A stretch of DNA of 64,000 bases from Streptococcus uberis (GTDB lineage Bacteria > Bacillota > Bacilli > Lactobacillales > Streptococcaceae). The stretch covers positions 62,001 to 126,000 of the forward strand of contig NZ_JRQN01000002.1 in assembly GCF_000785785.1 (NCBI RefSeq), in the 5' to 3' direction. The notes under the pieces were generated by a model that saw nothing but the letters and a program-made list of their open reading frames with translations, was not told the origin of the DNA and did no database searches. How positions within the stretch are numbered: position 1 is the stretch's first letter; each line of letters opens with the position of its first letter. Below are positions 17,730-27,880 of this stretch, in pieces. Both the position numbers and the translations under genes were made by a program.

Positions 17730-18674
17730 TTAGAACCATTTTTTTCGAATAAAATAGAAAACAATGAATGACGATAAGAGGCTTGCTAGTAATACGACGA
17801 CCCAAAAACCGTGTTCTAAATCATTTAGTGGTAGCCAATTGTTTTGGAAGTTCATACCATAGGCAGAAAAGATAACTGTTGGGATATCTAAAGTCATCGT
17901 CATCAAGGCCAAAGTTTTCATGATCGTATTCTGATTATTATTAATGATTGACGCAGTCGTATCAGTCATAGCATTCAAGACATTTTCATAGATGCCAGCC
18001 ATCTCGATGGCCTGTTGCGTTTCAATCAGCGTGTCTTCTAAAAGGTCTTCATCTTCGATGTATTTTTTTAATGAGCTAGTGCTGCTAGACAATTTCTTAA
18101 CAATTCGTTCGTTGAATTTCAAGGAAGCTTTCAGGTAGACAATAGACTTTTCAAGTTCCATCATGTCAATTAGCTCTTCATTACGAGTGGCAGCCTCTAG
18201 CTGGGCTTCCAATCGATCGCTTTGTCTGTCGATAGTGCGAAGGGCAGTAAGAAATAGCTCAGCGTTGCGGTAGAGCAACTGGAAGACGAAGCGGGTCTTC
18301 ATAAAAGTATAAAAGTTTTTAACCCGTTTATTATGAAAATGCTCAAAGAGTGTTAAGTCATTCAAACAAGTCGTGATTACAGCATTTTCTGTAACAATAA
18401 TACCAAGCGGAACAGTCACATAATAGCTTTTGTTATTGCGTTCTTCATAGGCTGGAACGTCGACAATGATCAATGTATAATCATCTTCAACTGTTATACG
18501 AGATGTTTCTTCAATATCGAGTGGCGCACGTAAGTCAGAAAGATCGATGTTAAATTGATCAGCAACTTCAATCGACTCTTCCTGGGAAGGGTTGACCAAT
18601 TTAATCCAAGCCCCTGGCTCGAATGTTTCTATTTCTTTGAATTCAATTGCCGATGAAAGAAACATTTGTTTCAT
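17730..18674 (-). CDS. corA: CorA-type magnesium transporter
   Basis: Pentameric Mg2+ channel-like transporter. The signature YGMNF lies before the last two membrane helices, followed by NWLPL and a short cytosolic tail ending in RKKWF. The long N-terminal domain is acidic and helical, as usual. Start 18674 (MKQMFLSS) is chosen because GGAGGG lies 7 bases upstream on that strand, giving 314 residues; an in-frame ATG 13 codons earlier has no such site. It reads away from uvrA. Confidence 0.92.
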   Translation of the reverse strand: MKQMFLSSAIEFKEIETFEPGAWIKLVNPSQEESIEVADQFNIDLSDLRAPLDIEETSRITVEDDYTLIIVDVPAYEERNNKSYYVTVPLGIIVTENAVITTCLNDLTLFEHFHNKRVKNFYTFMKTRFVFQLLYRNAELFLTALRTIDRQSDRLEAQLEAATRNEELIDMMELEKSIVYLKASLKFNERIVKKLSSSTSSLKKYIEDEDLLEDTLIETQQAIEMAGIYENVLNAMTDTTASIINNNQNTIMKTLALMTMTLDIPTVIFSAYGMNFQNNWLPLNDLEHGFWVVVLLASLLSSFIVFYFIRKKWF

Positions 18675-19041
18675 GACAAGCCCTCCTTTTTCTGAAAAAT
18701 TCATGTATAACATTAGCCATTTTATAGTAGGAAAATTTTTGAAAAATTACTAAAAAGGCAATAATACCTTACTATTATACTACAAAAAGTAAAATTTTGG
18801 GGTAGTATAAAATGATAAAATTTTCATATTGTCCTAGAAAACGTTTTAATGAATTTTTGTATTATTTTTCAACTAACATCAAACTCCATTTTCTTTCAAG
18901 CTAATTTGATAGGTTAAAGTAAAAGAGAATAAAATTTCTAATTTTGCACAAAGTATAGGCAATCTTTTCAGTCAGCTATCTCTTAAAATTTTGGTATAAT
19001 ATAAGAAATTTCAAGGGAGGTGTGCTGACAAGCACTATCAC
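18675..19041. other. AT-rich intergenic region between corA and uvrA
   Basis: No gene is seen in these 367 bases. It must hold the corA promoter. A TATAAT at 18995-19000 is the likely uvrA -10, without a good -35. GGGAGG at 19015-19020 and a small hairpin at 19022-19035 lie before the uvrA ATG. No SOS-type operator was recognised. Confidence 0.6.
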
Positions 19042-21872
19042 ATGCAAGATAAATTAATTATTCATGGAGCTAGGGCTCACAATTTAAAAAATATAGATGT
19101 CGAGATTCCTCGGGATAAGCTGGTTGTTGTGACGGGGTTATCTGGTTCTGGGAAGTCTAGTTTGCTTTTGATACCATCTATGCTGAGGGACAACGCCGTT
19201 ATGTGGAGAGTCTTTCGGCTTATGCACGCCAATTTTTAGGTAACATGGAGAAACCTGATGTTGACTCAATTGATGGCTTAAGCCCAGCTATTTCCATTGA
19301 CCAAAAAACAACCAGTAAAAATCCACGCTCAACCGTGGGGACTGTGACGGAAATCAATGACTATTTGCGCCTACTTTATGCGCGTGTTGGCACGCCATAC
19401 TGTATCAATGGGCATGGAGCTATTACGGCTTCATCTGTTGAACAGATTGTTGAGCAGGTTTTAGAATTGCCAGAACGGACAAGAATGCAGATTTTGTCAC
19501 CAATTGTACGTCGTAAGAAGGGGCAACATAAGTCGATTTTTGAAAAAATTCAAAAAGATGGTTATGTGCGTGTTCGGGTTGATGGGGATATCTATGATAT
19601 TTCAGAAGTTCCGGAATTATCTAAGAGTAAAATGCATGATATCGAAGTGGTTATTGACCGTTTGGTCAATAAAGATGGCATCAGAAGTCGTCTTTTTGAC
19701 TCAGTAGAAGCAGCCCTTCGTTTAGGGGATGGCTATCTGGTAATTGATACTATGGATGGCAATGAAATGCTCTTTTCAGAACATTACTCTTGTCCTGTCT
19801 GTGGTTTTACTGTTCCAGAATTGGAACCTCGTCTCTTTTCATTTAATGCACCGTTTGGTTCATGTCCGACCTGTGATGGTTTGGGAATTAAGTTGGAAGT
19901 CGATTTAGATCTCGTTATTCCTGATCCTAGTTTGACGCTAGCGCAAGGAGTCTTAGCACCTTGGAATCCCATTTCTTCCAATTACTATCCAACCATGCTT
20001 GAACAAGCCATGAAAGCTTTTGGGATTAGCATGGATACGCCTTATCAAGAGCTTTCAGATGAGGAAAAAGAGATTATCCTTTATGGTTCAGGTGATAAGG
20101 AATTCCATTTCCACTATGTCAATGATTTTGGTGGTGAACGTAATATTGATATTGCTTTTGAAGGTGTTATTACCAATATCAACCGTCGCTATCATGAAAC
20201 TAATAGTGAGTATACACGTAATGTCATGCGTGCTTATATGAATGCTCTTAAATGCACAACCTGTCACGGTTACCGTCTCAATGACCAAGCTCTTTGCGTG
20301 CATGTCGGCGGTGAAGACGGTTTAAATATTGGGAAATTGTCAGAATTATCAATTGCTGATCATCTTGAGTATATTGAACAATTACAATTGACGGAAAATG
20401 AGTCAACCATTGCTAAGCCAATTGTCAAAGAAATTCATGATCGTCTGACCTTCTTAAATAATGTTGGTCTTAATTATCTGACCCTTTCTCGTGCTTCGGG
20501 AACCCTGTCTGGTGGGGAGAGTCAGCGGATTCGACTAGCAACGCAAATCGGTTCTAACCTATCGGGAGTGCTCTACATTCTGGATGAGCCATCGATTGGT
20601 CTCCACCAAAGAGACAACGATCGCCTCATTGATAGCTTAAAGAAAATGCGTGATTTGGGGAATACCTTGATTGTTGTTGAACACGATGAAGATACCATGA
20701 TGCAGGCTGATTGGTTGATCGACGTCGGTCCAGGGGCCGGTGAGTTCGGTGGTCAAATCATTGCTTCAGGTACGCCAAAACAAGTAGCTCGCAATCGAAA
20801 ATCGATTACAGGTCAGTATTTGTCTGGTAAGAAATCAATTCCTGTACCTTTAGAACGTCGTAAGGGCAATGGTCGTTTTATTGAAATAAAGGGGGCCAGT
20901 GAAAATAACTTGCAAAACCTTGATGTTCGATTCCCTTTAGGCAAATTTATTGCTGTGACCGGTGTCTCCGGATCAGGAAAATCTACGCTAATTAATTCCA
21001 TTCTGAAAAAGGCGCTGGCGCAAAAACTCAATCGTAATTCTGAGAAGCCGGGTAAGCACAAATCCATTGAAGGAACGGAACATATTGAACGCTTGATTGA
21101 TATTGATCAAAGTCCAATTGGTCGGACGCCACGTTCAAATCCGGCCACTTATACGGGGGTCTTTGATGATATCCGTGATCTGTTTGCACAGACCAATGAA
21201 GCTAAGATCCGTGGCTACAAGAAGGGGCGCTTTTCCTTCAATGTCAAAGGCGGACGTTGTGAAGCCTGTTCTGGTGATGGGATTATCAAGATTGAAATGC
21301 ATTTCCTACCTGATGTCTATGTTCCGTGTGAAGTTTGCCATGGCCGACGTTATAATTCAGAGACTTTAGAAGTTCATTATAAAGAGAAAAATATTGCTCA
21401 AATCCTAGATATGACTGTTGATGATGCTCTGCCATTCTTCTCAGCTATTCCGAAGATTGCTCGTAAGATTCAAACGATTAAGGATGTTGGTCTAGGTTAT
21501 GTTACTCTTGGTCAACCAGCGACAACCCTTTCTGGTGGTGAAGCGCAACGGATGAAGTTGGCTTCAGAGTTACACAAACGGTCAACAGGTAAGAGTCTTT
21601 ATATCTTAGATGAGCCAACAACTGGTCTTCACACTGACGACATTGCACGTCTCTTGACTGTTTTAGAACGCTTTGTTGATGAAGGCAATACTGTTCTTGT
21701 GATTGAACATAATCTTGATGTCATTAAATCAGCGGACCATATTATTGACCTTGGTCCGGAAGGTGGTGTTGGCGGTGGACAGATTATTGCGACTGGTACG
21801 CCAGAAGATATTGCCAAAGTTAAAGAGAGCTATACAGGTTATTATTTGAAAGAAAAATTGGATTTGAAGTAA
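19042..21872 (+). pseudogene. uvrA: Excinuclease ABC subunit A, one frameshift as read
   Basis: Damage-sensing ATPase of nucleotide excision repair. It begins [18 protein letters not shown] with Walker [10 protein letters not shown], then breaks at about 19164: TTGCTTTTG stands where TTGGCTTTTGAT would give [22 protein letters not shown]. After that all is in order. The zinc modules CPVCG/CPTCDG and [14 protein letters not shown], two ABC signatures [12 protein letters not shown] and [12 protein letters not shown], and a second Walker [10 protein letters not shown] are present. Total about 943 codons, normal for UvrA. One restored G makes it whole, so loss in vivo is doubtful. A hairpin separates its Shine-Dalgarno from the ATG. 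Confidence 0.93.
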
Positions 21873-21950
21873 ATAACTAGAAATTGATAATTCATATACT
21901 TTTCTTATGTGATGAGGGAAGGCAACGACTTTCGAAGAAATTCTATGCCT

Positions 21951-22009
21951 AATTTTTTAGCCTAGGTCTAAAAAATTCCCCGTACTTGAAAACAAGAGTT
22001 TTCAAGTAC
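21951..22009. terminator. Two adjacent perfect hairpins after uvrA
   Basis: Hairpin one is AATTTTTTAG-CCTAGGT-CTAAAAAATT (21951-21977). Hairpin two is GTACTTGAAAAC-AAGA-GTTTTCAAGTAC (21982-22009). Neither ends in a long T-run on the plus strand. They probably terminate or process the uvrA mRNA. Confidence 0.5.
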
Positions 22010-22147
22010 TAACACCACATTGAGAAGTATTTTTTGTTAACCCAAATAATGATGAAACATATATTATATAAAAGGATTGACGATAACTTTCAAATGCCCA
22101 TAAATCATGGTAAACTAGAGGGAAGTAATGTGTACAGGAGAATAAAA

Positions 22148-23224
22148 ATGGAAAACTTTTTAAGTAGTCGTTTAGCGACTTTACAAAATCGTTTAGTAAG
22201 TGATCAGTTAGAAGCTATCTTGATTACAAATCTCAAAAATATTTATTATTTAACTGGCTTTTCTGGAACAGCGGCGACGCTTTTGATTACCCCAAAAAGA
22301 AGCATTTTTATTACTGATGCTAGATATACATTGATAGCTAAAGACAAGGTTAAGCATTTTGATATTATTGAAAGCCGGACACCCTTAAAAGAGATATTAG
22401 CCATTTTACAGGCAGATAAGTGCCAAAACTTAGCCTTTGAAGATGATATTAGTTTTCTTTTTTACCAACAACTTCAAGAGGTCTTTCACAACATAACTTT
22501 ACAGCATCAGTCAGGATTTATTGAAGAGCAACGCTTGATCAAAGATAGCAGTGAAATTGCGACAATTGCCAAAGCTTGTTCCATCTCAGACAAAGCCTTT
22601 AGTGATGTACTTGATTATATCAAACCAGGTAAAACGAGAGAAGTGGACGTGGCAAACTTCCTTGATTTTCGGATGCGTCATTATGGGGCTTCAGGAACTT
22701 CCTTTGAGACGATTGCAGCCTCTGGCCCGCGTTCTGCGATGCCACATGGTCGTGCTAGCAATAAAGTGATTGAAAGTGGCGACAGTTTGACCATGGATTT
22801 TGGGTGTTACTACGACCATTACGTCAGTGATATGACCCGGACAATTCATATTGGGCAAACAACAGACCAAGAAAAAGAAATTTACCAGATTACTTTAGAG
22901 GCTAATAAGGCTTTAATTGATAAAGCGCGTGCTGGCATGACATACACGGACTTCGACCGGATACCACGTGAGATAATTACAAGTGCTGGCTATGGTCCCA
23001 ACTTCACACACGGGATTGGACATGGCATTGGTCTTGACATTCACGAGAATCCATTTTTTGCCAAAAGCGATAAGGTCTTGCAAGCAGGAATGGTAGTCAC
23101 TGACGAGCCTGGTATCTATCTAGATAATCTCTACGGTGTACGGATTGAGGATGATTTAGTGCTAACTGAAGATGGTTGCCAAGTTTTAACACTAGCACCA
23201 AAGGAATTGATTGTGATAAACTAA
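22148..23224 (+). CDS. pepP: Xaa-Pro aminopeptidase (M24B family)
   Basis: Cytosolic metallopeptidase removing an N-terminal residue before proline. The start at 22148 (MENFLSSRLATLQ) follows CAGGAG by 7 bases; a longer in-frame reading from 22034 has no ribosome site. In 358 residues the N-terminal creatinase-like domain is followed by the pita-bread domain. Metal ligands are seen in LTMDFGCYYDHYVSDMTRT (two Asp), THGIGHGIGLDIHE (His), TDEPGIY (Glu) and RIEDDLV (Glu). The precise cleavage specificity (PepP or PepQ-like) is not certain. Possible weak promoter: TTTCAA 22088 and TAAACT 22111, 17 bp apart. Confidence 0.9.
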   Translation: MENFLSSRLATLQNRLVSDQLEAILITNLKNIYYLTGFSGTAATLLITPKRSIFITDARYTLIAKDKVKHFDIIESRTPLKEILAILQADKCQNLAFEDDISFLFYQQLQEVFHNITLQHQSGFIEEQRLIKDSSEIATIAKACSISDKAFSDVLDYIKPGKTREVDVANFLDFRMRHYGASGTSFETIAASGPRSAMPHGRASNKVIESGDSLTMDFGCYYDHYVSDMTRTIHIGQTTDQEKEIYQITLEANKALIDKARAGMTYTDFDRIPREIITSAGYGPNFTHGIGHGIGLDIHENPFFAKSDKVLQAGMVVTDEPGIYLDNLYGVRIEDDLVLTEDGCQVLTLAPKELIVIN

Positions 23225-23253
23225 TCAGCTCTGCAATGTGAAAGAGGAAAAAG

Positions 23254-23715
23254 ATGGAAAAAAGATTATCATGGCAAGATTACTTTATGGCTAATGCTGA
23301 ACTTATTTCAAAGCGATCAACCTGTGACAGAGCATTTGTCGGGGCTGTTTTGGTTAAGGATAATAGAATCATCGCAACTGGCTATAACGGTGGTGTCTCA
23401 GCAACAGATAATTGCAGTGAAGCAGGTCATTATATGGAGGATGGTCATTGTATACGGACTGTTCATGCTGAAATGAATGCCTTAATTCAGTGTGCTAAGG
23501 AAGGGATTTCAACCGATGGGACGGAGCTTTATGTGACTCATTTTCCGTGCATTAATTGTACCAAAGCACTGCTACAAGCAGGAGTCAAAACGATTACTTA
23601 TAAAGCTCACTATAGACCGCACCCTTTTGCAATTGAGTTGATGGAGAAAAAAGGTGTTATCTATCAGCAACATGATGTGCCAGAAATCACTTTGGGTGGT
23701 CAAGAGATAAAATAA
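23254..23715 (+). CDS. comEB: Deoxycytidylate deaminase (ComEB-type)
   Basis: Converts dCMP to dUMP for thymidylate synthesis. The 153 residues carry the zinc site HAEMNAL and PCINCTKAL, and the substrate block [23 protein letters not shown]. Called comEB because it lies in late competence operons in Bacillus; here comEA and comEC are not adjacent, so a housekeeping nucleotide role is likely. AGAGGAAAAAG precedes the ATG. It follows pepP by 29 bp, likely co-transcribed. Confidence 0.9.
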   Translation: MEKRLSWQDYFMANAELISKRSTCDRAFVGAVLVKDNRIIATGYNGGVSATDNCSEAGHYMEDGHCIRTVHAEMNALIQCAKEGISTDGTELYVTHFPCINCTKALLQAGVKTITYKAHYRPHPFAIELMEKKGVIYQQHDVPEITLGGQEIK

Positions 23716-23843
23716 TCGGAGAAGTCATTCTACCTTAGTTAACCTAGGGCTAGACATAAACTGAAGTAGGCATAAAAGATTTGAGAATAGTCTGTTTTTG
23801 TGTTAAAATGGGTTGATAAATATTTTAGTAAGAGGTAATAATA

Positions 23844-24401
23844 ATGATTGAAGCAAGTAAGCTTAGAGCAGGTATGACTTTTGAGGCTGAAGGTAAATTG
23901 ATTCGTGTTCTTGATGCAAGTCACCACAAACCAGGTAAAGGTAATACAATCATGCGTATGAAATTACGTGATGTACGTACAGGATCAACTTTTGATACAA
24001 CTTACCGTCCTGATGAAAAATTCGAACAAGCAATTATTGAAACTGTCCCAGCTCAATATTTATATAAAATGGATGATACAGCTTACTTCATGAATACAGA
24101 TACATATGATCAATATGAAATTCCTGTAGCAAATGTTGAGCAAGAATTGCTTTACATTCTTGAAAATTCAGATGTAAAAATTCAATTCTACGGAGATGAA
24201 GTAATCGGTGTAACGGTACCAACTACAGTTGAATTAACAGTTGCTGAAACGCAACCATCTATTAAAGGTGCAACAGTTACTGGATCAGGTAAACCTGCAA
24301 CTCTTGAAACAGGACTTGTGGTTAACGTTCCAGACTTTATCGAAGCTGGACAAAAACTTGTTATCAACACAACAGAAGGTACATACGTTTCTCGTGCCTA
24401 A
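23844..24401 (+). CDS. efp: Elongation factor P
   Basis: Rescues ribosomes stalled at polyproline. The 185 residues show three beta-barrel domains. [14 protein letters not shown] starts the KOW-like first domain, with the tip loop [11 protein letters not shown] whose Lys lies near residue 32. The third domain contains the signature [25 protein letters not shown] region near residues 138-162. AAGAGGTAATAATA precedes the ATG. Heads the efp-asp23-nusB cluster. Confidence 0.96.
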   Translation: MIEASKLRAGMTFEAEGKLIRVLDASHHKPGKGNTIMRMKLRDVRTGSTFDTTYRPDEKFEQAIIETVPAQYLYKMDDTAYFMNTDTYDQYEIPVANVEQELLYILENSDVKIQFYGDEVIGVTVPTTVELTVAETQPSIKGATVTGSGKPATLETGLVVNVPDFIEAGQKLVINTTEGTYVSRA

Positions 24402-24441
24402 TAGCTTGTCAACCATTAGTTGAGAACAGAAAGGAAATGCT

Positions 24442-24831
24442 ATGATTAGTGAAAATATTGGTGAAATTGTTATTTCACCACGCGTTCTAGAAGTGATTAC
24501 TGGGATTGCTACAACACAAGTTGATGGCGTTCATTCACTACATAACAAAAAAATGGCAGATAGTTTTAATAAAGCTAGCCTTGGTAAAGGTGTTTATCTC
24601 CGTACAGAAGAAGACGGAACTGTTACTGCAGATATCTATGTGTATCTACAATATGGTGTGAAAGTGCCAACGGTTTCAGTTGCTATTCAAAAAGCAGTTA
24701 AAGCTGCTGTATATGATATGGCAGAAGTGATACTTTCAGCTGTTAACATTCATGTAGAAGGTATTGTTCCAGAAAAAACACCAAAACCGGATATGAAATC
24801 ATTATTCGATGAGGATTTTTTGGATGACTAA
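24442..24831 (+). CDS. Asp23/Gls24 family protein
   Basis: 129 residues: [21 protein letters not shown], then [20 protein letters not shown] and [10 protein letters not shown]. Asp23/Gls24 proteins are envelope-stress-associated; the small ones between efp and nusB are conserved in Firmicutes (Bacillus YqhY type) and have been tied to fatty acid synthesis control. AAAGGAAA precedes the ATG. Its stop overlaps the nusB start by several bases, so the two are translationally coupled. Confidence 0.88.
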   Translation: MISENIGEIVISPRVLEVITGIATTQVDGVHSLHNKKMADSFNKASLGKGVYLRTEEDGTVTADIYVYLQYGVKVPTVSVAIQKAVKAAVYDMAEVILSAVNIHVEGIVPEKTPKPDMKSLFDEDFLDD

Positions 24832-25273
24832 GAGTTTTCAAAATTCGAGACGTGATTTACGGGAGCGCGCTTTTCAAGCTTTGTTTAATATGGAACTTGG
24901 TGGAGAATTCTTAGAAGCCTCTCAATTTGCCTATGATTATGATAAGGTTATTGAAGAAGACGAGAAATCTGATATTCCAGCCTTCTTATTAAACTTAGTA
25001 AATGGTGTTAATGACCATAAAGCAGAATTGGATCAATTAATCACAGAAAACCTTAAAACAGGTTGGTCAATTGAACGACTTACTTTATCAGATAAAACAA
25101 TGTTACGTTTAGGTCTTTATGAAATCAAATATTTTGATGAAACACCAGACCGGGTTGCTTTGAATGAAATCATTGAGATTGCCAAAAAATATTCTGATGA
25201 AACATCTGCAAAATTTGTAAATGGCTTACTCAGCCAATTTGTGACTGAAACAGATGATACTAAAAAAGACTAA
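24824..25273 (+). CDS. nusB: Transcription antitermination protein NusB
   Basis: With NusE binds boxA of rRNA leaders. Start 24824 ([21 protein letters not shown]) is inside the end of the preceding gene behind GAGG, giving 149 residues. The helical fold motifs [17 protein letters not shown] and [40 protein letters not shown] are diagnostic. Ends the operon; a hairpin follows at once. Confidence 0.95.
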   Translation: MTKSFQNSRRDLRERAFQALFNMELGGEFLEASQFAYDYDKVIEEDEKSDIPAFLLNLVNGVNDHKAELDQLITENLKTGWSIERLTLSDKTMLRLGLYEIKYFDETPDRVALNEIIEIAKKYSDETSAKFVNGLLSQFVTETDDTKKD

Positions 25274-25295
25274 AGCATTAGCTTCAGTCTTTTTT
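25263..25295. terminator. Terminator between nusB and scrR
   Basis: AAAAAGACT-AAGC, loop ATTA, GCTT-AGTCTTTTT with one mismatch; A and T tracts on both sides serve both convergent genes. Confidence 0.82.
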
Positions 25296-26259
25296 AGATG
25301 CTTGATCCAGGTAGAAGAGTAATCGGTAAGATGTAATCTTTACTGGTTTTTTCTTGCTTTATTTTTTTGATTAAAATCTCAATGGATAATTTAGCAATTT
25401 CTTCAATGGGTTGCTTGATAGTGGTTAATTGTGGGAAATAATTTTCAATAAAAGCAGTTCCATCATAGCCGATTAATTTAACATTTTCGGGGACTGCTAA
25501 ACCTAGTTTTTTGGCAACTTTCATAATTAAAATAGCTGTCAAATCATCAGAAGCAAAGATGCCATCTGGCTGTCTAGTGGATAAGATTGATCGGATTTCC
25601 ATTTCTCGTCGGATAGTCGATAAATTGTTAGGTAATCTGATGATTTCAGCACTCTTTTTCAATTGGTATGAAAAACCTAATTGTCTCAGACCAGTTGGTG
25701 AGTCAGAATTATCATTACCTGTAATCATAATCATTTTTTGGCAGTTATACTTTTGCAGAGTTTGGGCGGCTAAGATTCCGCCTTGAAAATTATCAGATGA
25801 AATAATTGGGATTTTGGGAGCTAAATTTCGGTCAAAAGCAACAATAGGAGCTTCAACACGTTCGTAGTCTTCAATACCCAAATTATGACTAGAAGAAATA
25901 ATACCGTCTACTTGATTTGCAGCCAACATTTCTAGGTATTCTTTTTCTTTTTGAGGATTGCTTTGGCTATTACAAATAATTGCTTTATAACCATGATTAA
26001 ACAGTTCGATTTCCAGATATTCAATTAGCTCTGCGTAAAAAATATTACTGATATTGGGAAAAATTAAACCAACTAATTGGGCTGATTTTCCTTGTAAACT
26101 TCTAGCTAGATTATTAGGTTGGTAGCCTAATTCTTTCATAGCTTCTTTTACCTTATCAACGGTTTTTTGAGAAAGATAGCCTTTTTTATTGATGACACGT
26201 GAGACAGTTGTTGGACTAACACCTGCTAATTCTGCAACATCAGTTAATTTTGCAACCAA
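25294..26259 (-). CDS. scrR: LacI-family sucrose operon repressor
   Basis: A 321-residue repressor. The N-terminal helix-turn-helix AKLTDVAELAGVSPTTVSRVINKKGYLSQKT and hinge NNLARSLQGKSAQLVGLIFPN are followed by the periplasmic-binding-protein-like sensor. It starts 2 bp after the scrB stop, so scrB and scrR are one transcript. Palindromic sites in the scrA-scrB intergenic region and before scrK are the likely targets. In S. mutans the homologous repressor is relieved on sucrose uptake. Confidence 0.92.
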   Translation of the reverse strand: MVAKLTDVAELAGVSPTTVSRVINKKGYLSQKTVDKVKEAMKELGYQPNNLARSLQGKSAQLVGLIFPNISNIFYAELIEYLEIELFNHGYKAIICNSQSNPQKEKEYLEMLAANQVDGIISSSHNLGIEDYERVEAPIVAFDRNLAPKIPIISSDNFQGGILAAQTLQKYNCQKMIMITGNDNSDSPTGLRQLGFSYQLKKSAEIIRLPNNLSTIRREMEIRSILSTRQPDGIFASDDLTAILIMKVAKKLGLAVPENVKLIGYDGTAFIENYFPQLTTIKQPIEEIAKLSIEILIKKIKQEKTSKDYILPITLLPGSSI

Positions 26260-26261
26260 AA

Positions 26262-27699
26262 TTATTTCCTCATTTCATAGTAATTACCTGAAACTTGACC
26301 TTTGATAATTGAAATGCCAGATTCCTCTTTTGAAGGGAAGACGCGACTTGTTAAAACTTGATTTCCTTGATTAACAAAAATTTCAATTGTCGACTTGTCA
26401 AGATAGATATTAAGTGTAACATCTTCTTGAGGGATTTGGCAAGTTCTGATCGTCCCAAAATCAGTAGCATATTGTTGGCCAACCTGACTTCTATCCAGGC
26501 TTAATTGACCAGACTTGGTATCAATTGTTAGCACTAAGCCGCGTCCTTTTCCATCTGAAAAAACCTTTAACTCAGTCACTTGATTTGCAGGAACTTGCAG
26601 TTCTAATTCATAAGTATTTGAACTACTGGCTTTATCGGCAAAAGCTTGTGCCTCCCTCTAAGGGATGTGATGGCATCAACAGGTGTCTGATAAAGTTGTC
26701 CATCTTTGATATGTAACTCTTTGACTAAACTTAGAGCGCCCTGGTAATCAAATTGATCACTTGGATAATTGATATCAGGTAAGCCAATCCAGGAAATAGC
26801 TAATGCTTTCCCATCAGGATTATTAAAAGCCTGGGTAGCATATGCTTCAAAACCGAAATCTAAGTTTTCAAGTTTTCTTGGACCAATTAATTTTCCATTT
26901 TCAGGGTCGAATGACTCGAAGATTTGATAAGTATTAGGGTAGATGTTGGCGTAGTTTAACACCTGTCGTGATAAGCCTGTGGACTAAAGATGAGCACTGG
27001 CTTACCATCGACAAAAACTAAGTTTGGGCACTCAATCATATAGGCTGTTCCACTATTATCAAAATTCAAGTCAGCGACGAATTTCCAGCTGTCGACTTGG
27101 TTGTTAACAGCTTTGTAGAGTTTAATAATGCCTTTTTTGTTGAGGTTTTGACCACCGATAATGGCATAAAACTGCTCTTGATATTGGAAAATCTGAGGAT
27201 CACGAAAATGATCAGTAGTGTCTTCTGGTTGCTCAATCAAAGCATGGTTAAATTTCTCGATTTTTCCATTTTTATCCATGAAGGCTCCGATTTGTAAGGG
27301 GTGGCGTACCCAATCTTGATCCCGCACATTACCTGTATAAAAGAGGAAAAGTTTTTCGTCAATAGCGTAGGCTGAACCTGAGTATGCACCATGACTATCA
27401 TTTGCATGGTCTGGTAACAATTTGGTTCCTGTCTCGGTAAAGTTTACGAGATCCTTCGATACCATGTGAACCCACTGTTTTAATCCATGAGCTGCGCCAA
27501 ATGGCCAATTTTGATAGAAAAGATGATATTGGCCATCAAAATAAGAAAAGCCATTAGGATCATTTAATAAGCCTGTTTTTGCTTCAATATGATAGTTGCA
27601 GTGCCAAGGAGATTGACTGATACGTTCTTCTATTTTTTCAATTTCCGCTTTTGTCCATTGATCATAAGTTTTATAACGGACTTCTTTTGGTAATTCCAT
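26262..27699 (-). pseudogene. scrB: Sucrose-6-phosphate hydrolase (GH32), two frameshifts as read
   Basis: Splits sucrose-6-phosphate delivered by ScrA into glucose-6-phosphate and fructose. The first frame has the GH32 nucleophile block GLLNDPNGF, the FRDPQ motif and the acid/base ECPNL. It breaks near 26977, where CAGGCTTATC replaces CAGGGCTTATC, so FSPQGLSRQVLNYAN is interrupted. A second shift near 26655, in the GGGAGG-containing stretch, interrupts SLRG before AQAFADK. The third frame (VTELKVFSDGKG) completes the beta-sandwich to 26262. Both lesions read as one missing G. All catalytic residues remain, so the gene is probably intact or very recently broken. Confidence 0.88.
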
Positions 27700-27729
27700 T
27701 TGAGGCTCTCTTTCGTTTTACTCTACACT

Positions 27730-27749
27730 ATTATATTAAACGTTTTCCT
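27730..27749 (-). promoter_or_regulatory. scrB -10 and ScrR/cre-type operator
   Basis: On the minus strand TATAAT (27735-27730) is preceded directly by AGGAAAACGTTTAA (27749-27736), an AAACG-centred LacI-family operator. The -35 is weak. Confidence 0.55.
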
Positions 27750-27788
27750 TTGTAAAATCAACAATAAATAGAGAAATAAAAAAATATA

Positions 27789-27826
27789 TGTCAAACGCTT
27801 GACATGTATTTTTGACATGCTAAAAT
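27789..27826 (+). promoter_or_regulatory. scrA promoter with overlapping operator
   Basis: TTGACA (27799-27804), 16 bp, TAAAAT (27821-27826). The near-palindrome TGTCAAACGCTTGACA (27789-27804) covers the -35, a good position for repression by ScrR. Confidence 0.75.
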
Positions 27827-27838
27827 ATTAAGCAAGAG

Positions 27839-27853
27839 GTGAAACGGTTTCAC
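27839..27853 (+). promoter_or_regulatory. Second scrA operator, at the transcription start
   Basis: GTGAAACGGTTTCAC is a perfect odd palindrome around CGG, just after the scrA -10. It fits ScrR or CcpA; both belong to the LacI family and recognise similar cores. Confidence 0.7.
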
Positions 27854-27880
27854 TTAAAAATAAAAGGAGATTTTTGCAGA

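Noticed and set aside
18725-18750. CodY-box-like AATTTTTGAAAAATT between corA and uvrA
   Set aside because: At least three mismatches to the motif in a very AT-rich region.
22034-22147. N-terminal extension of PepP
   Set aside because: No ribosome site at 22034; family proteins begin near MENFLSSRL and AGGAG lies before 22148.
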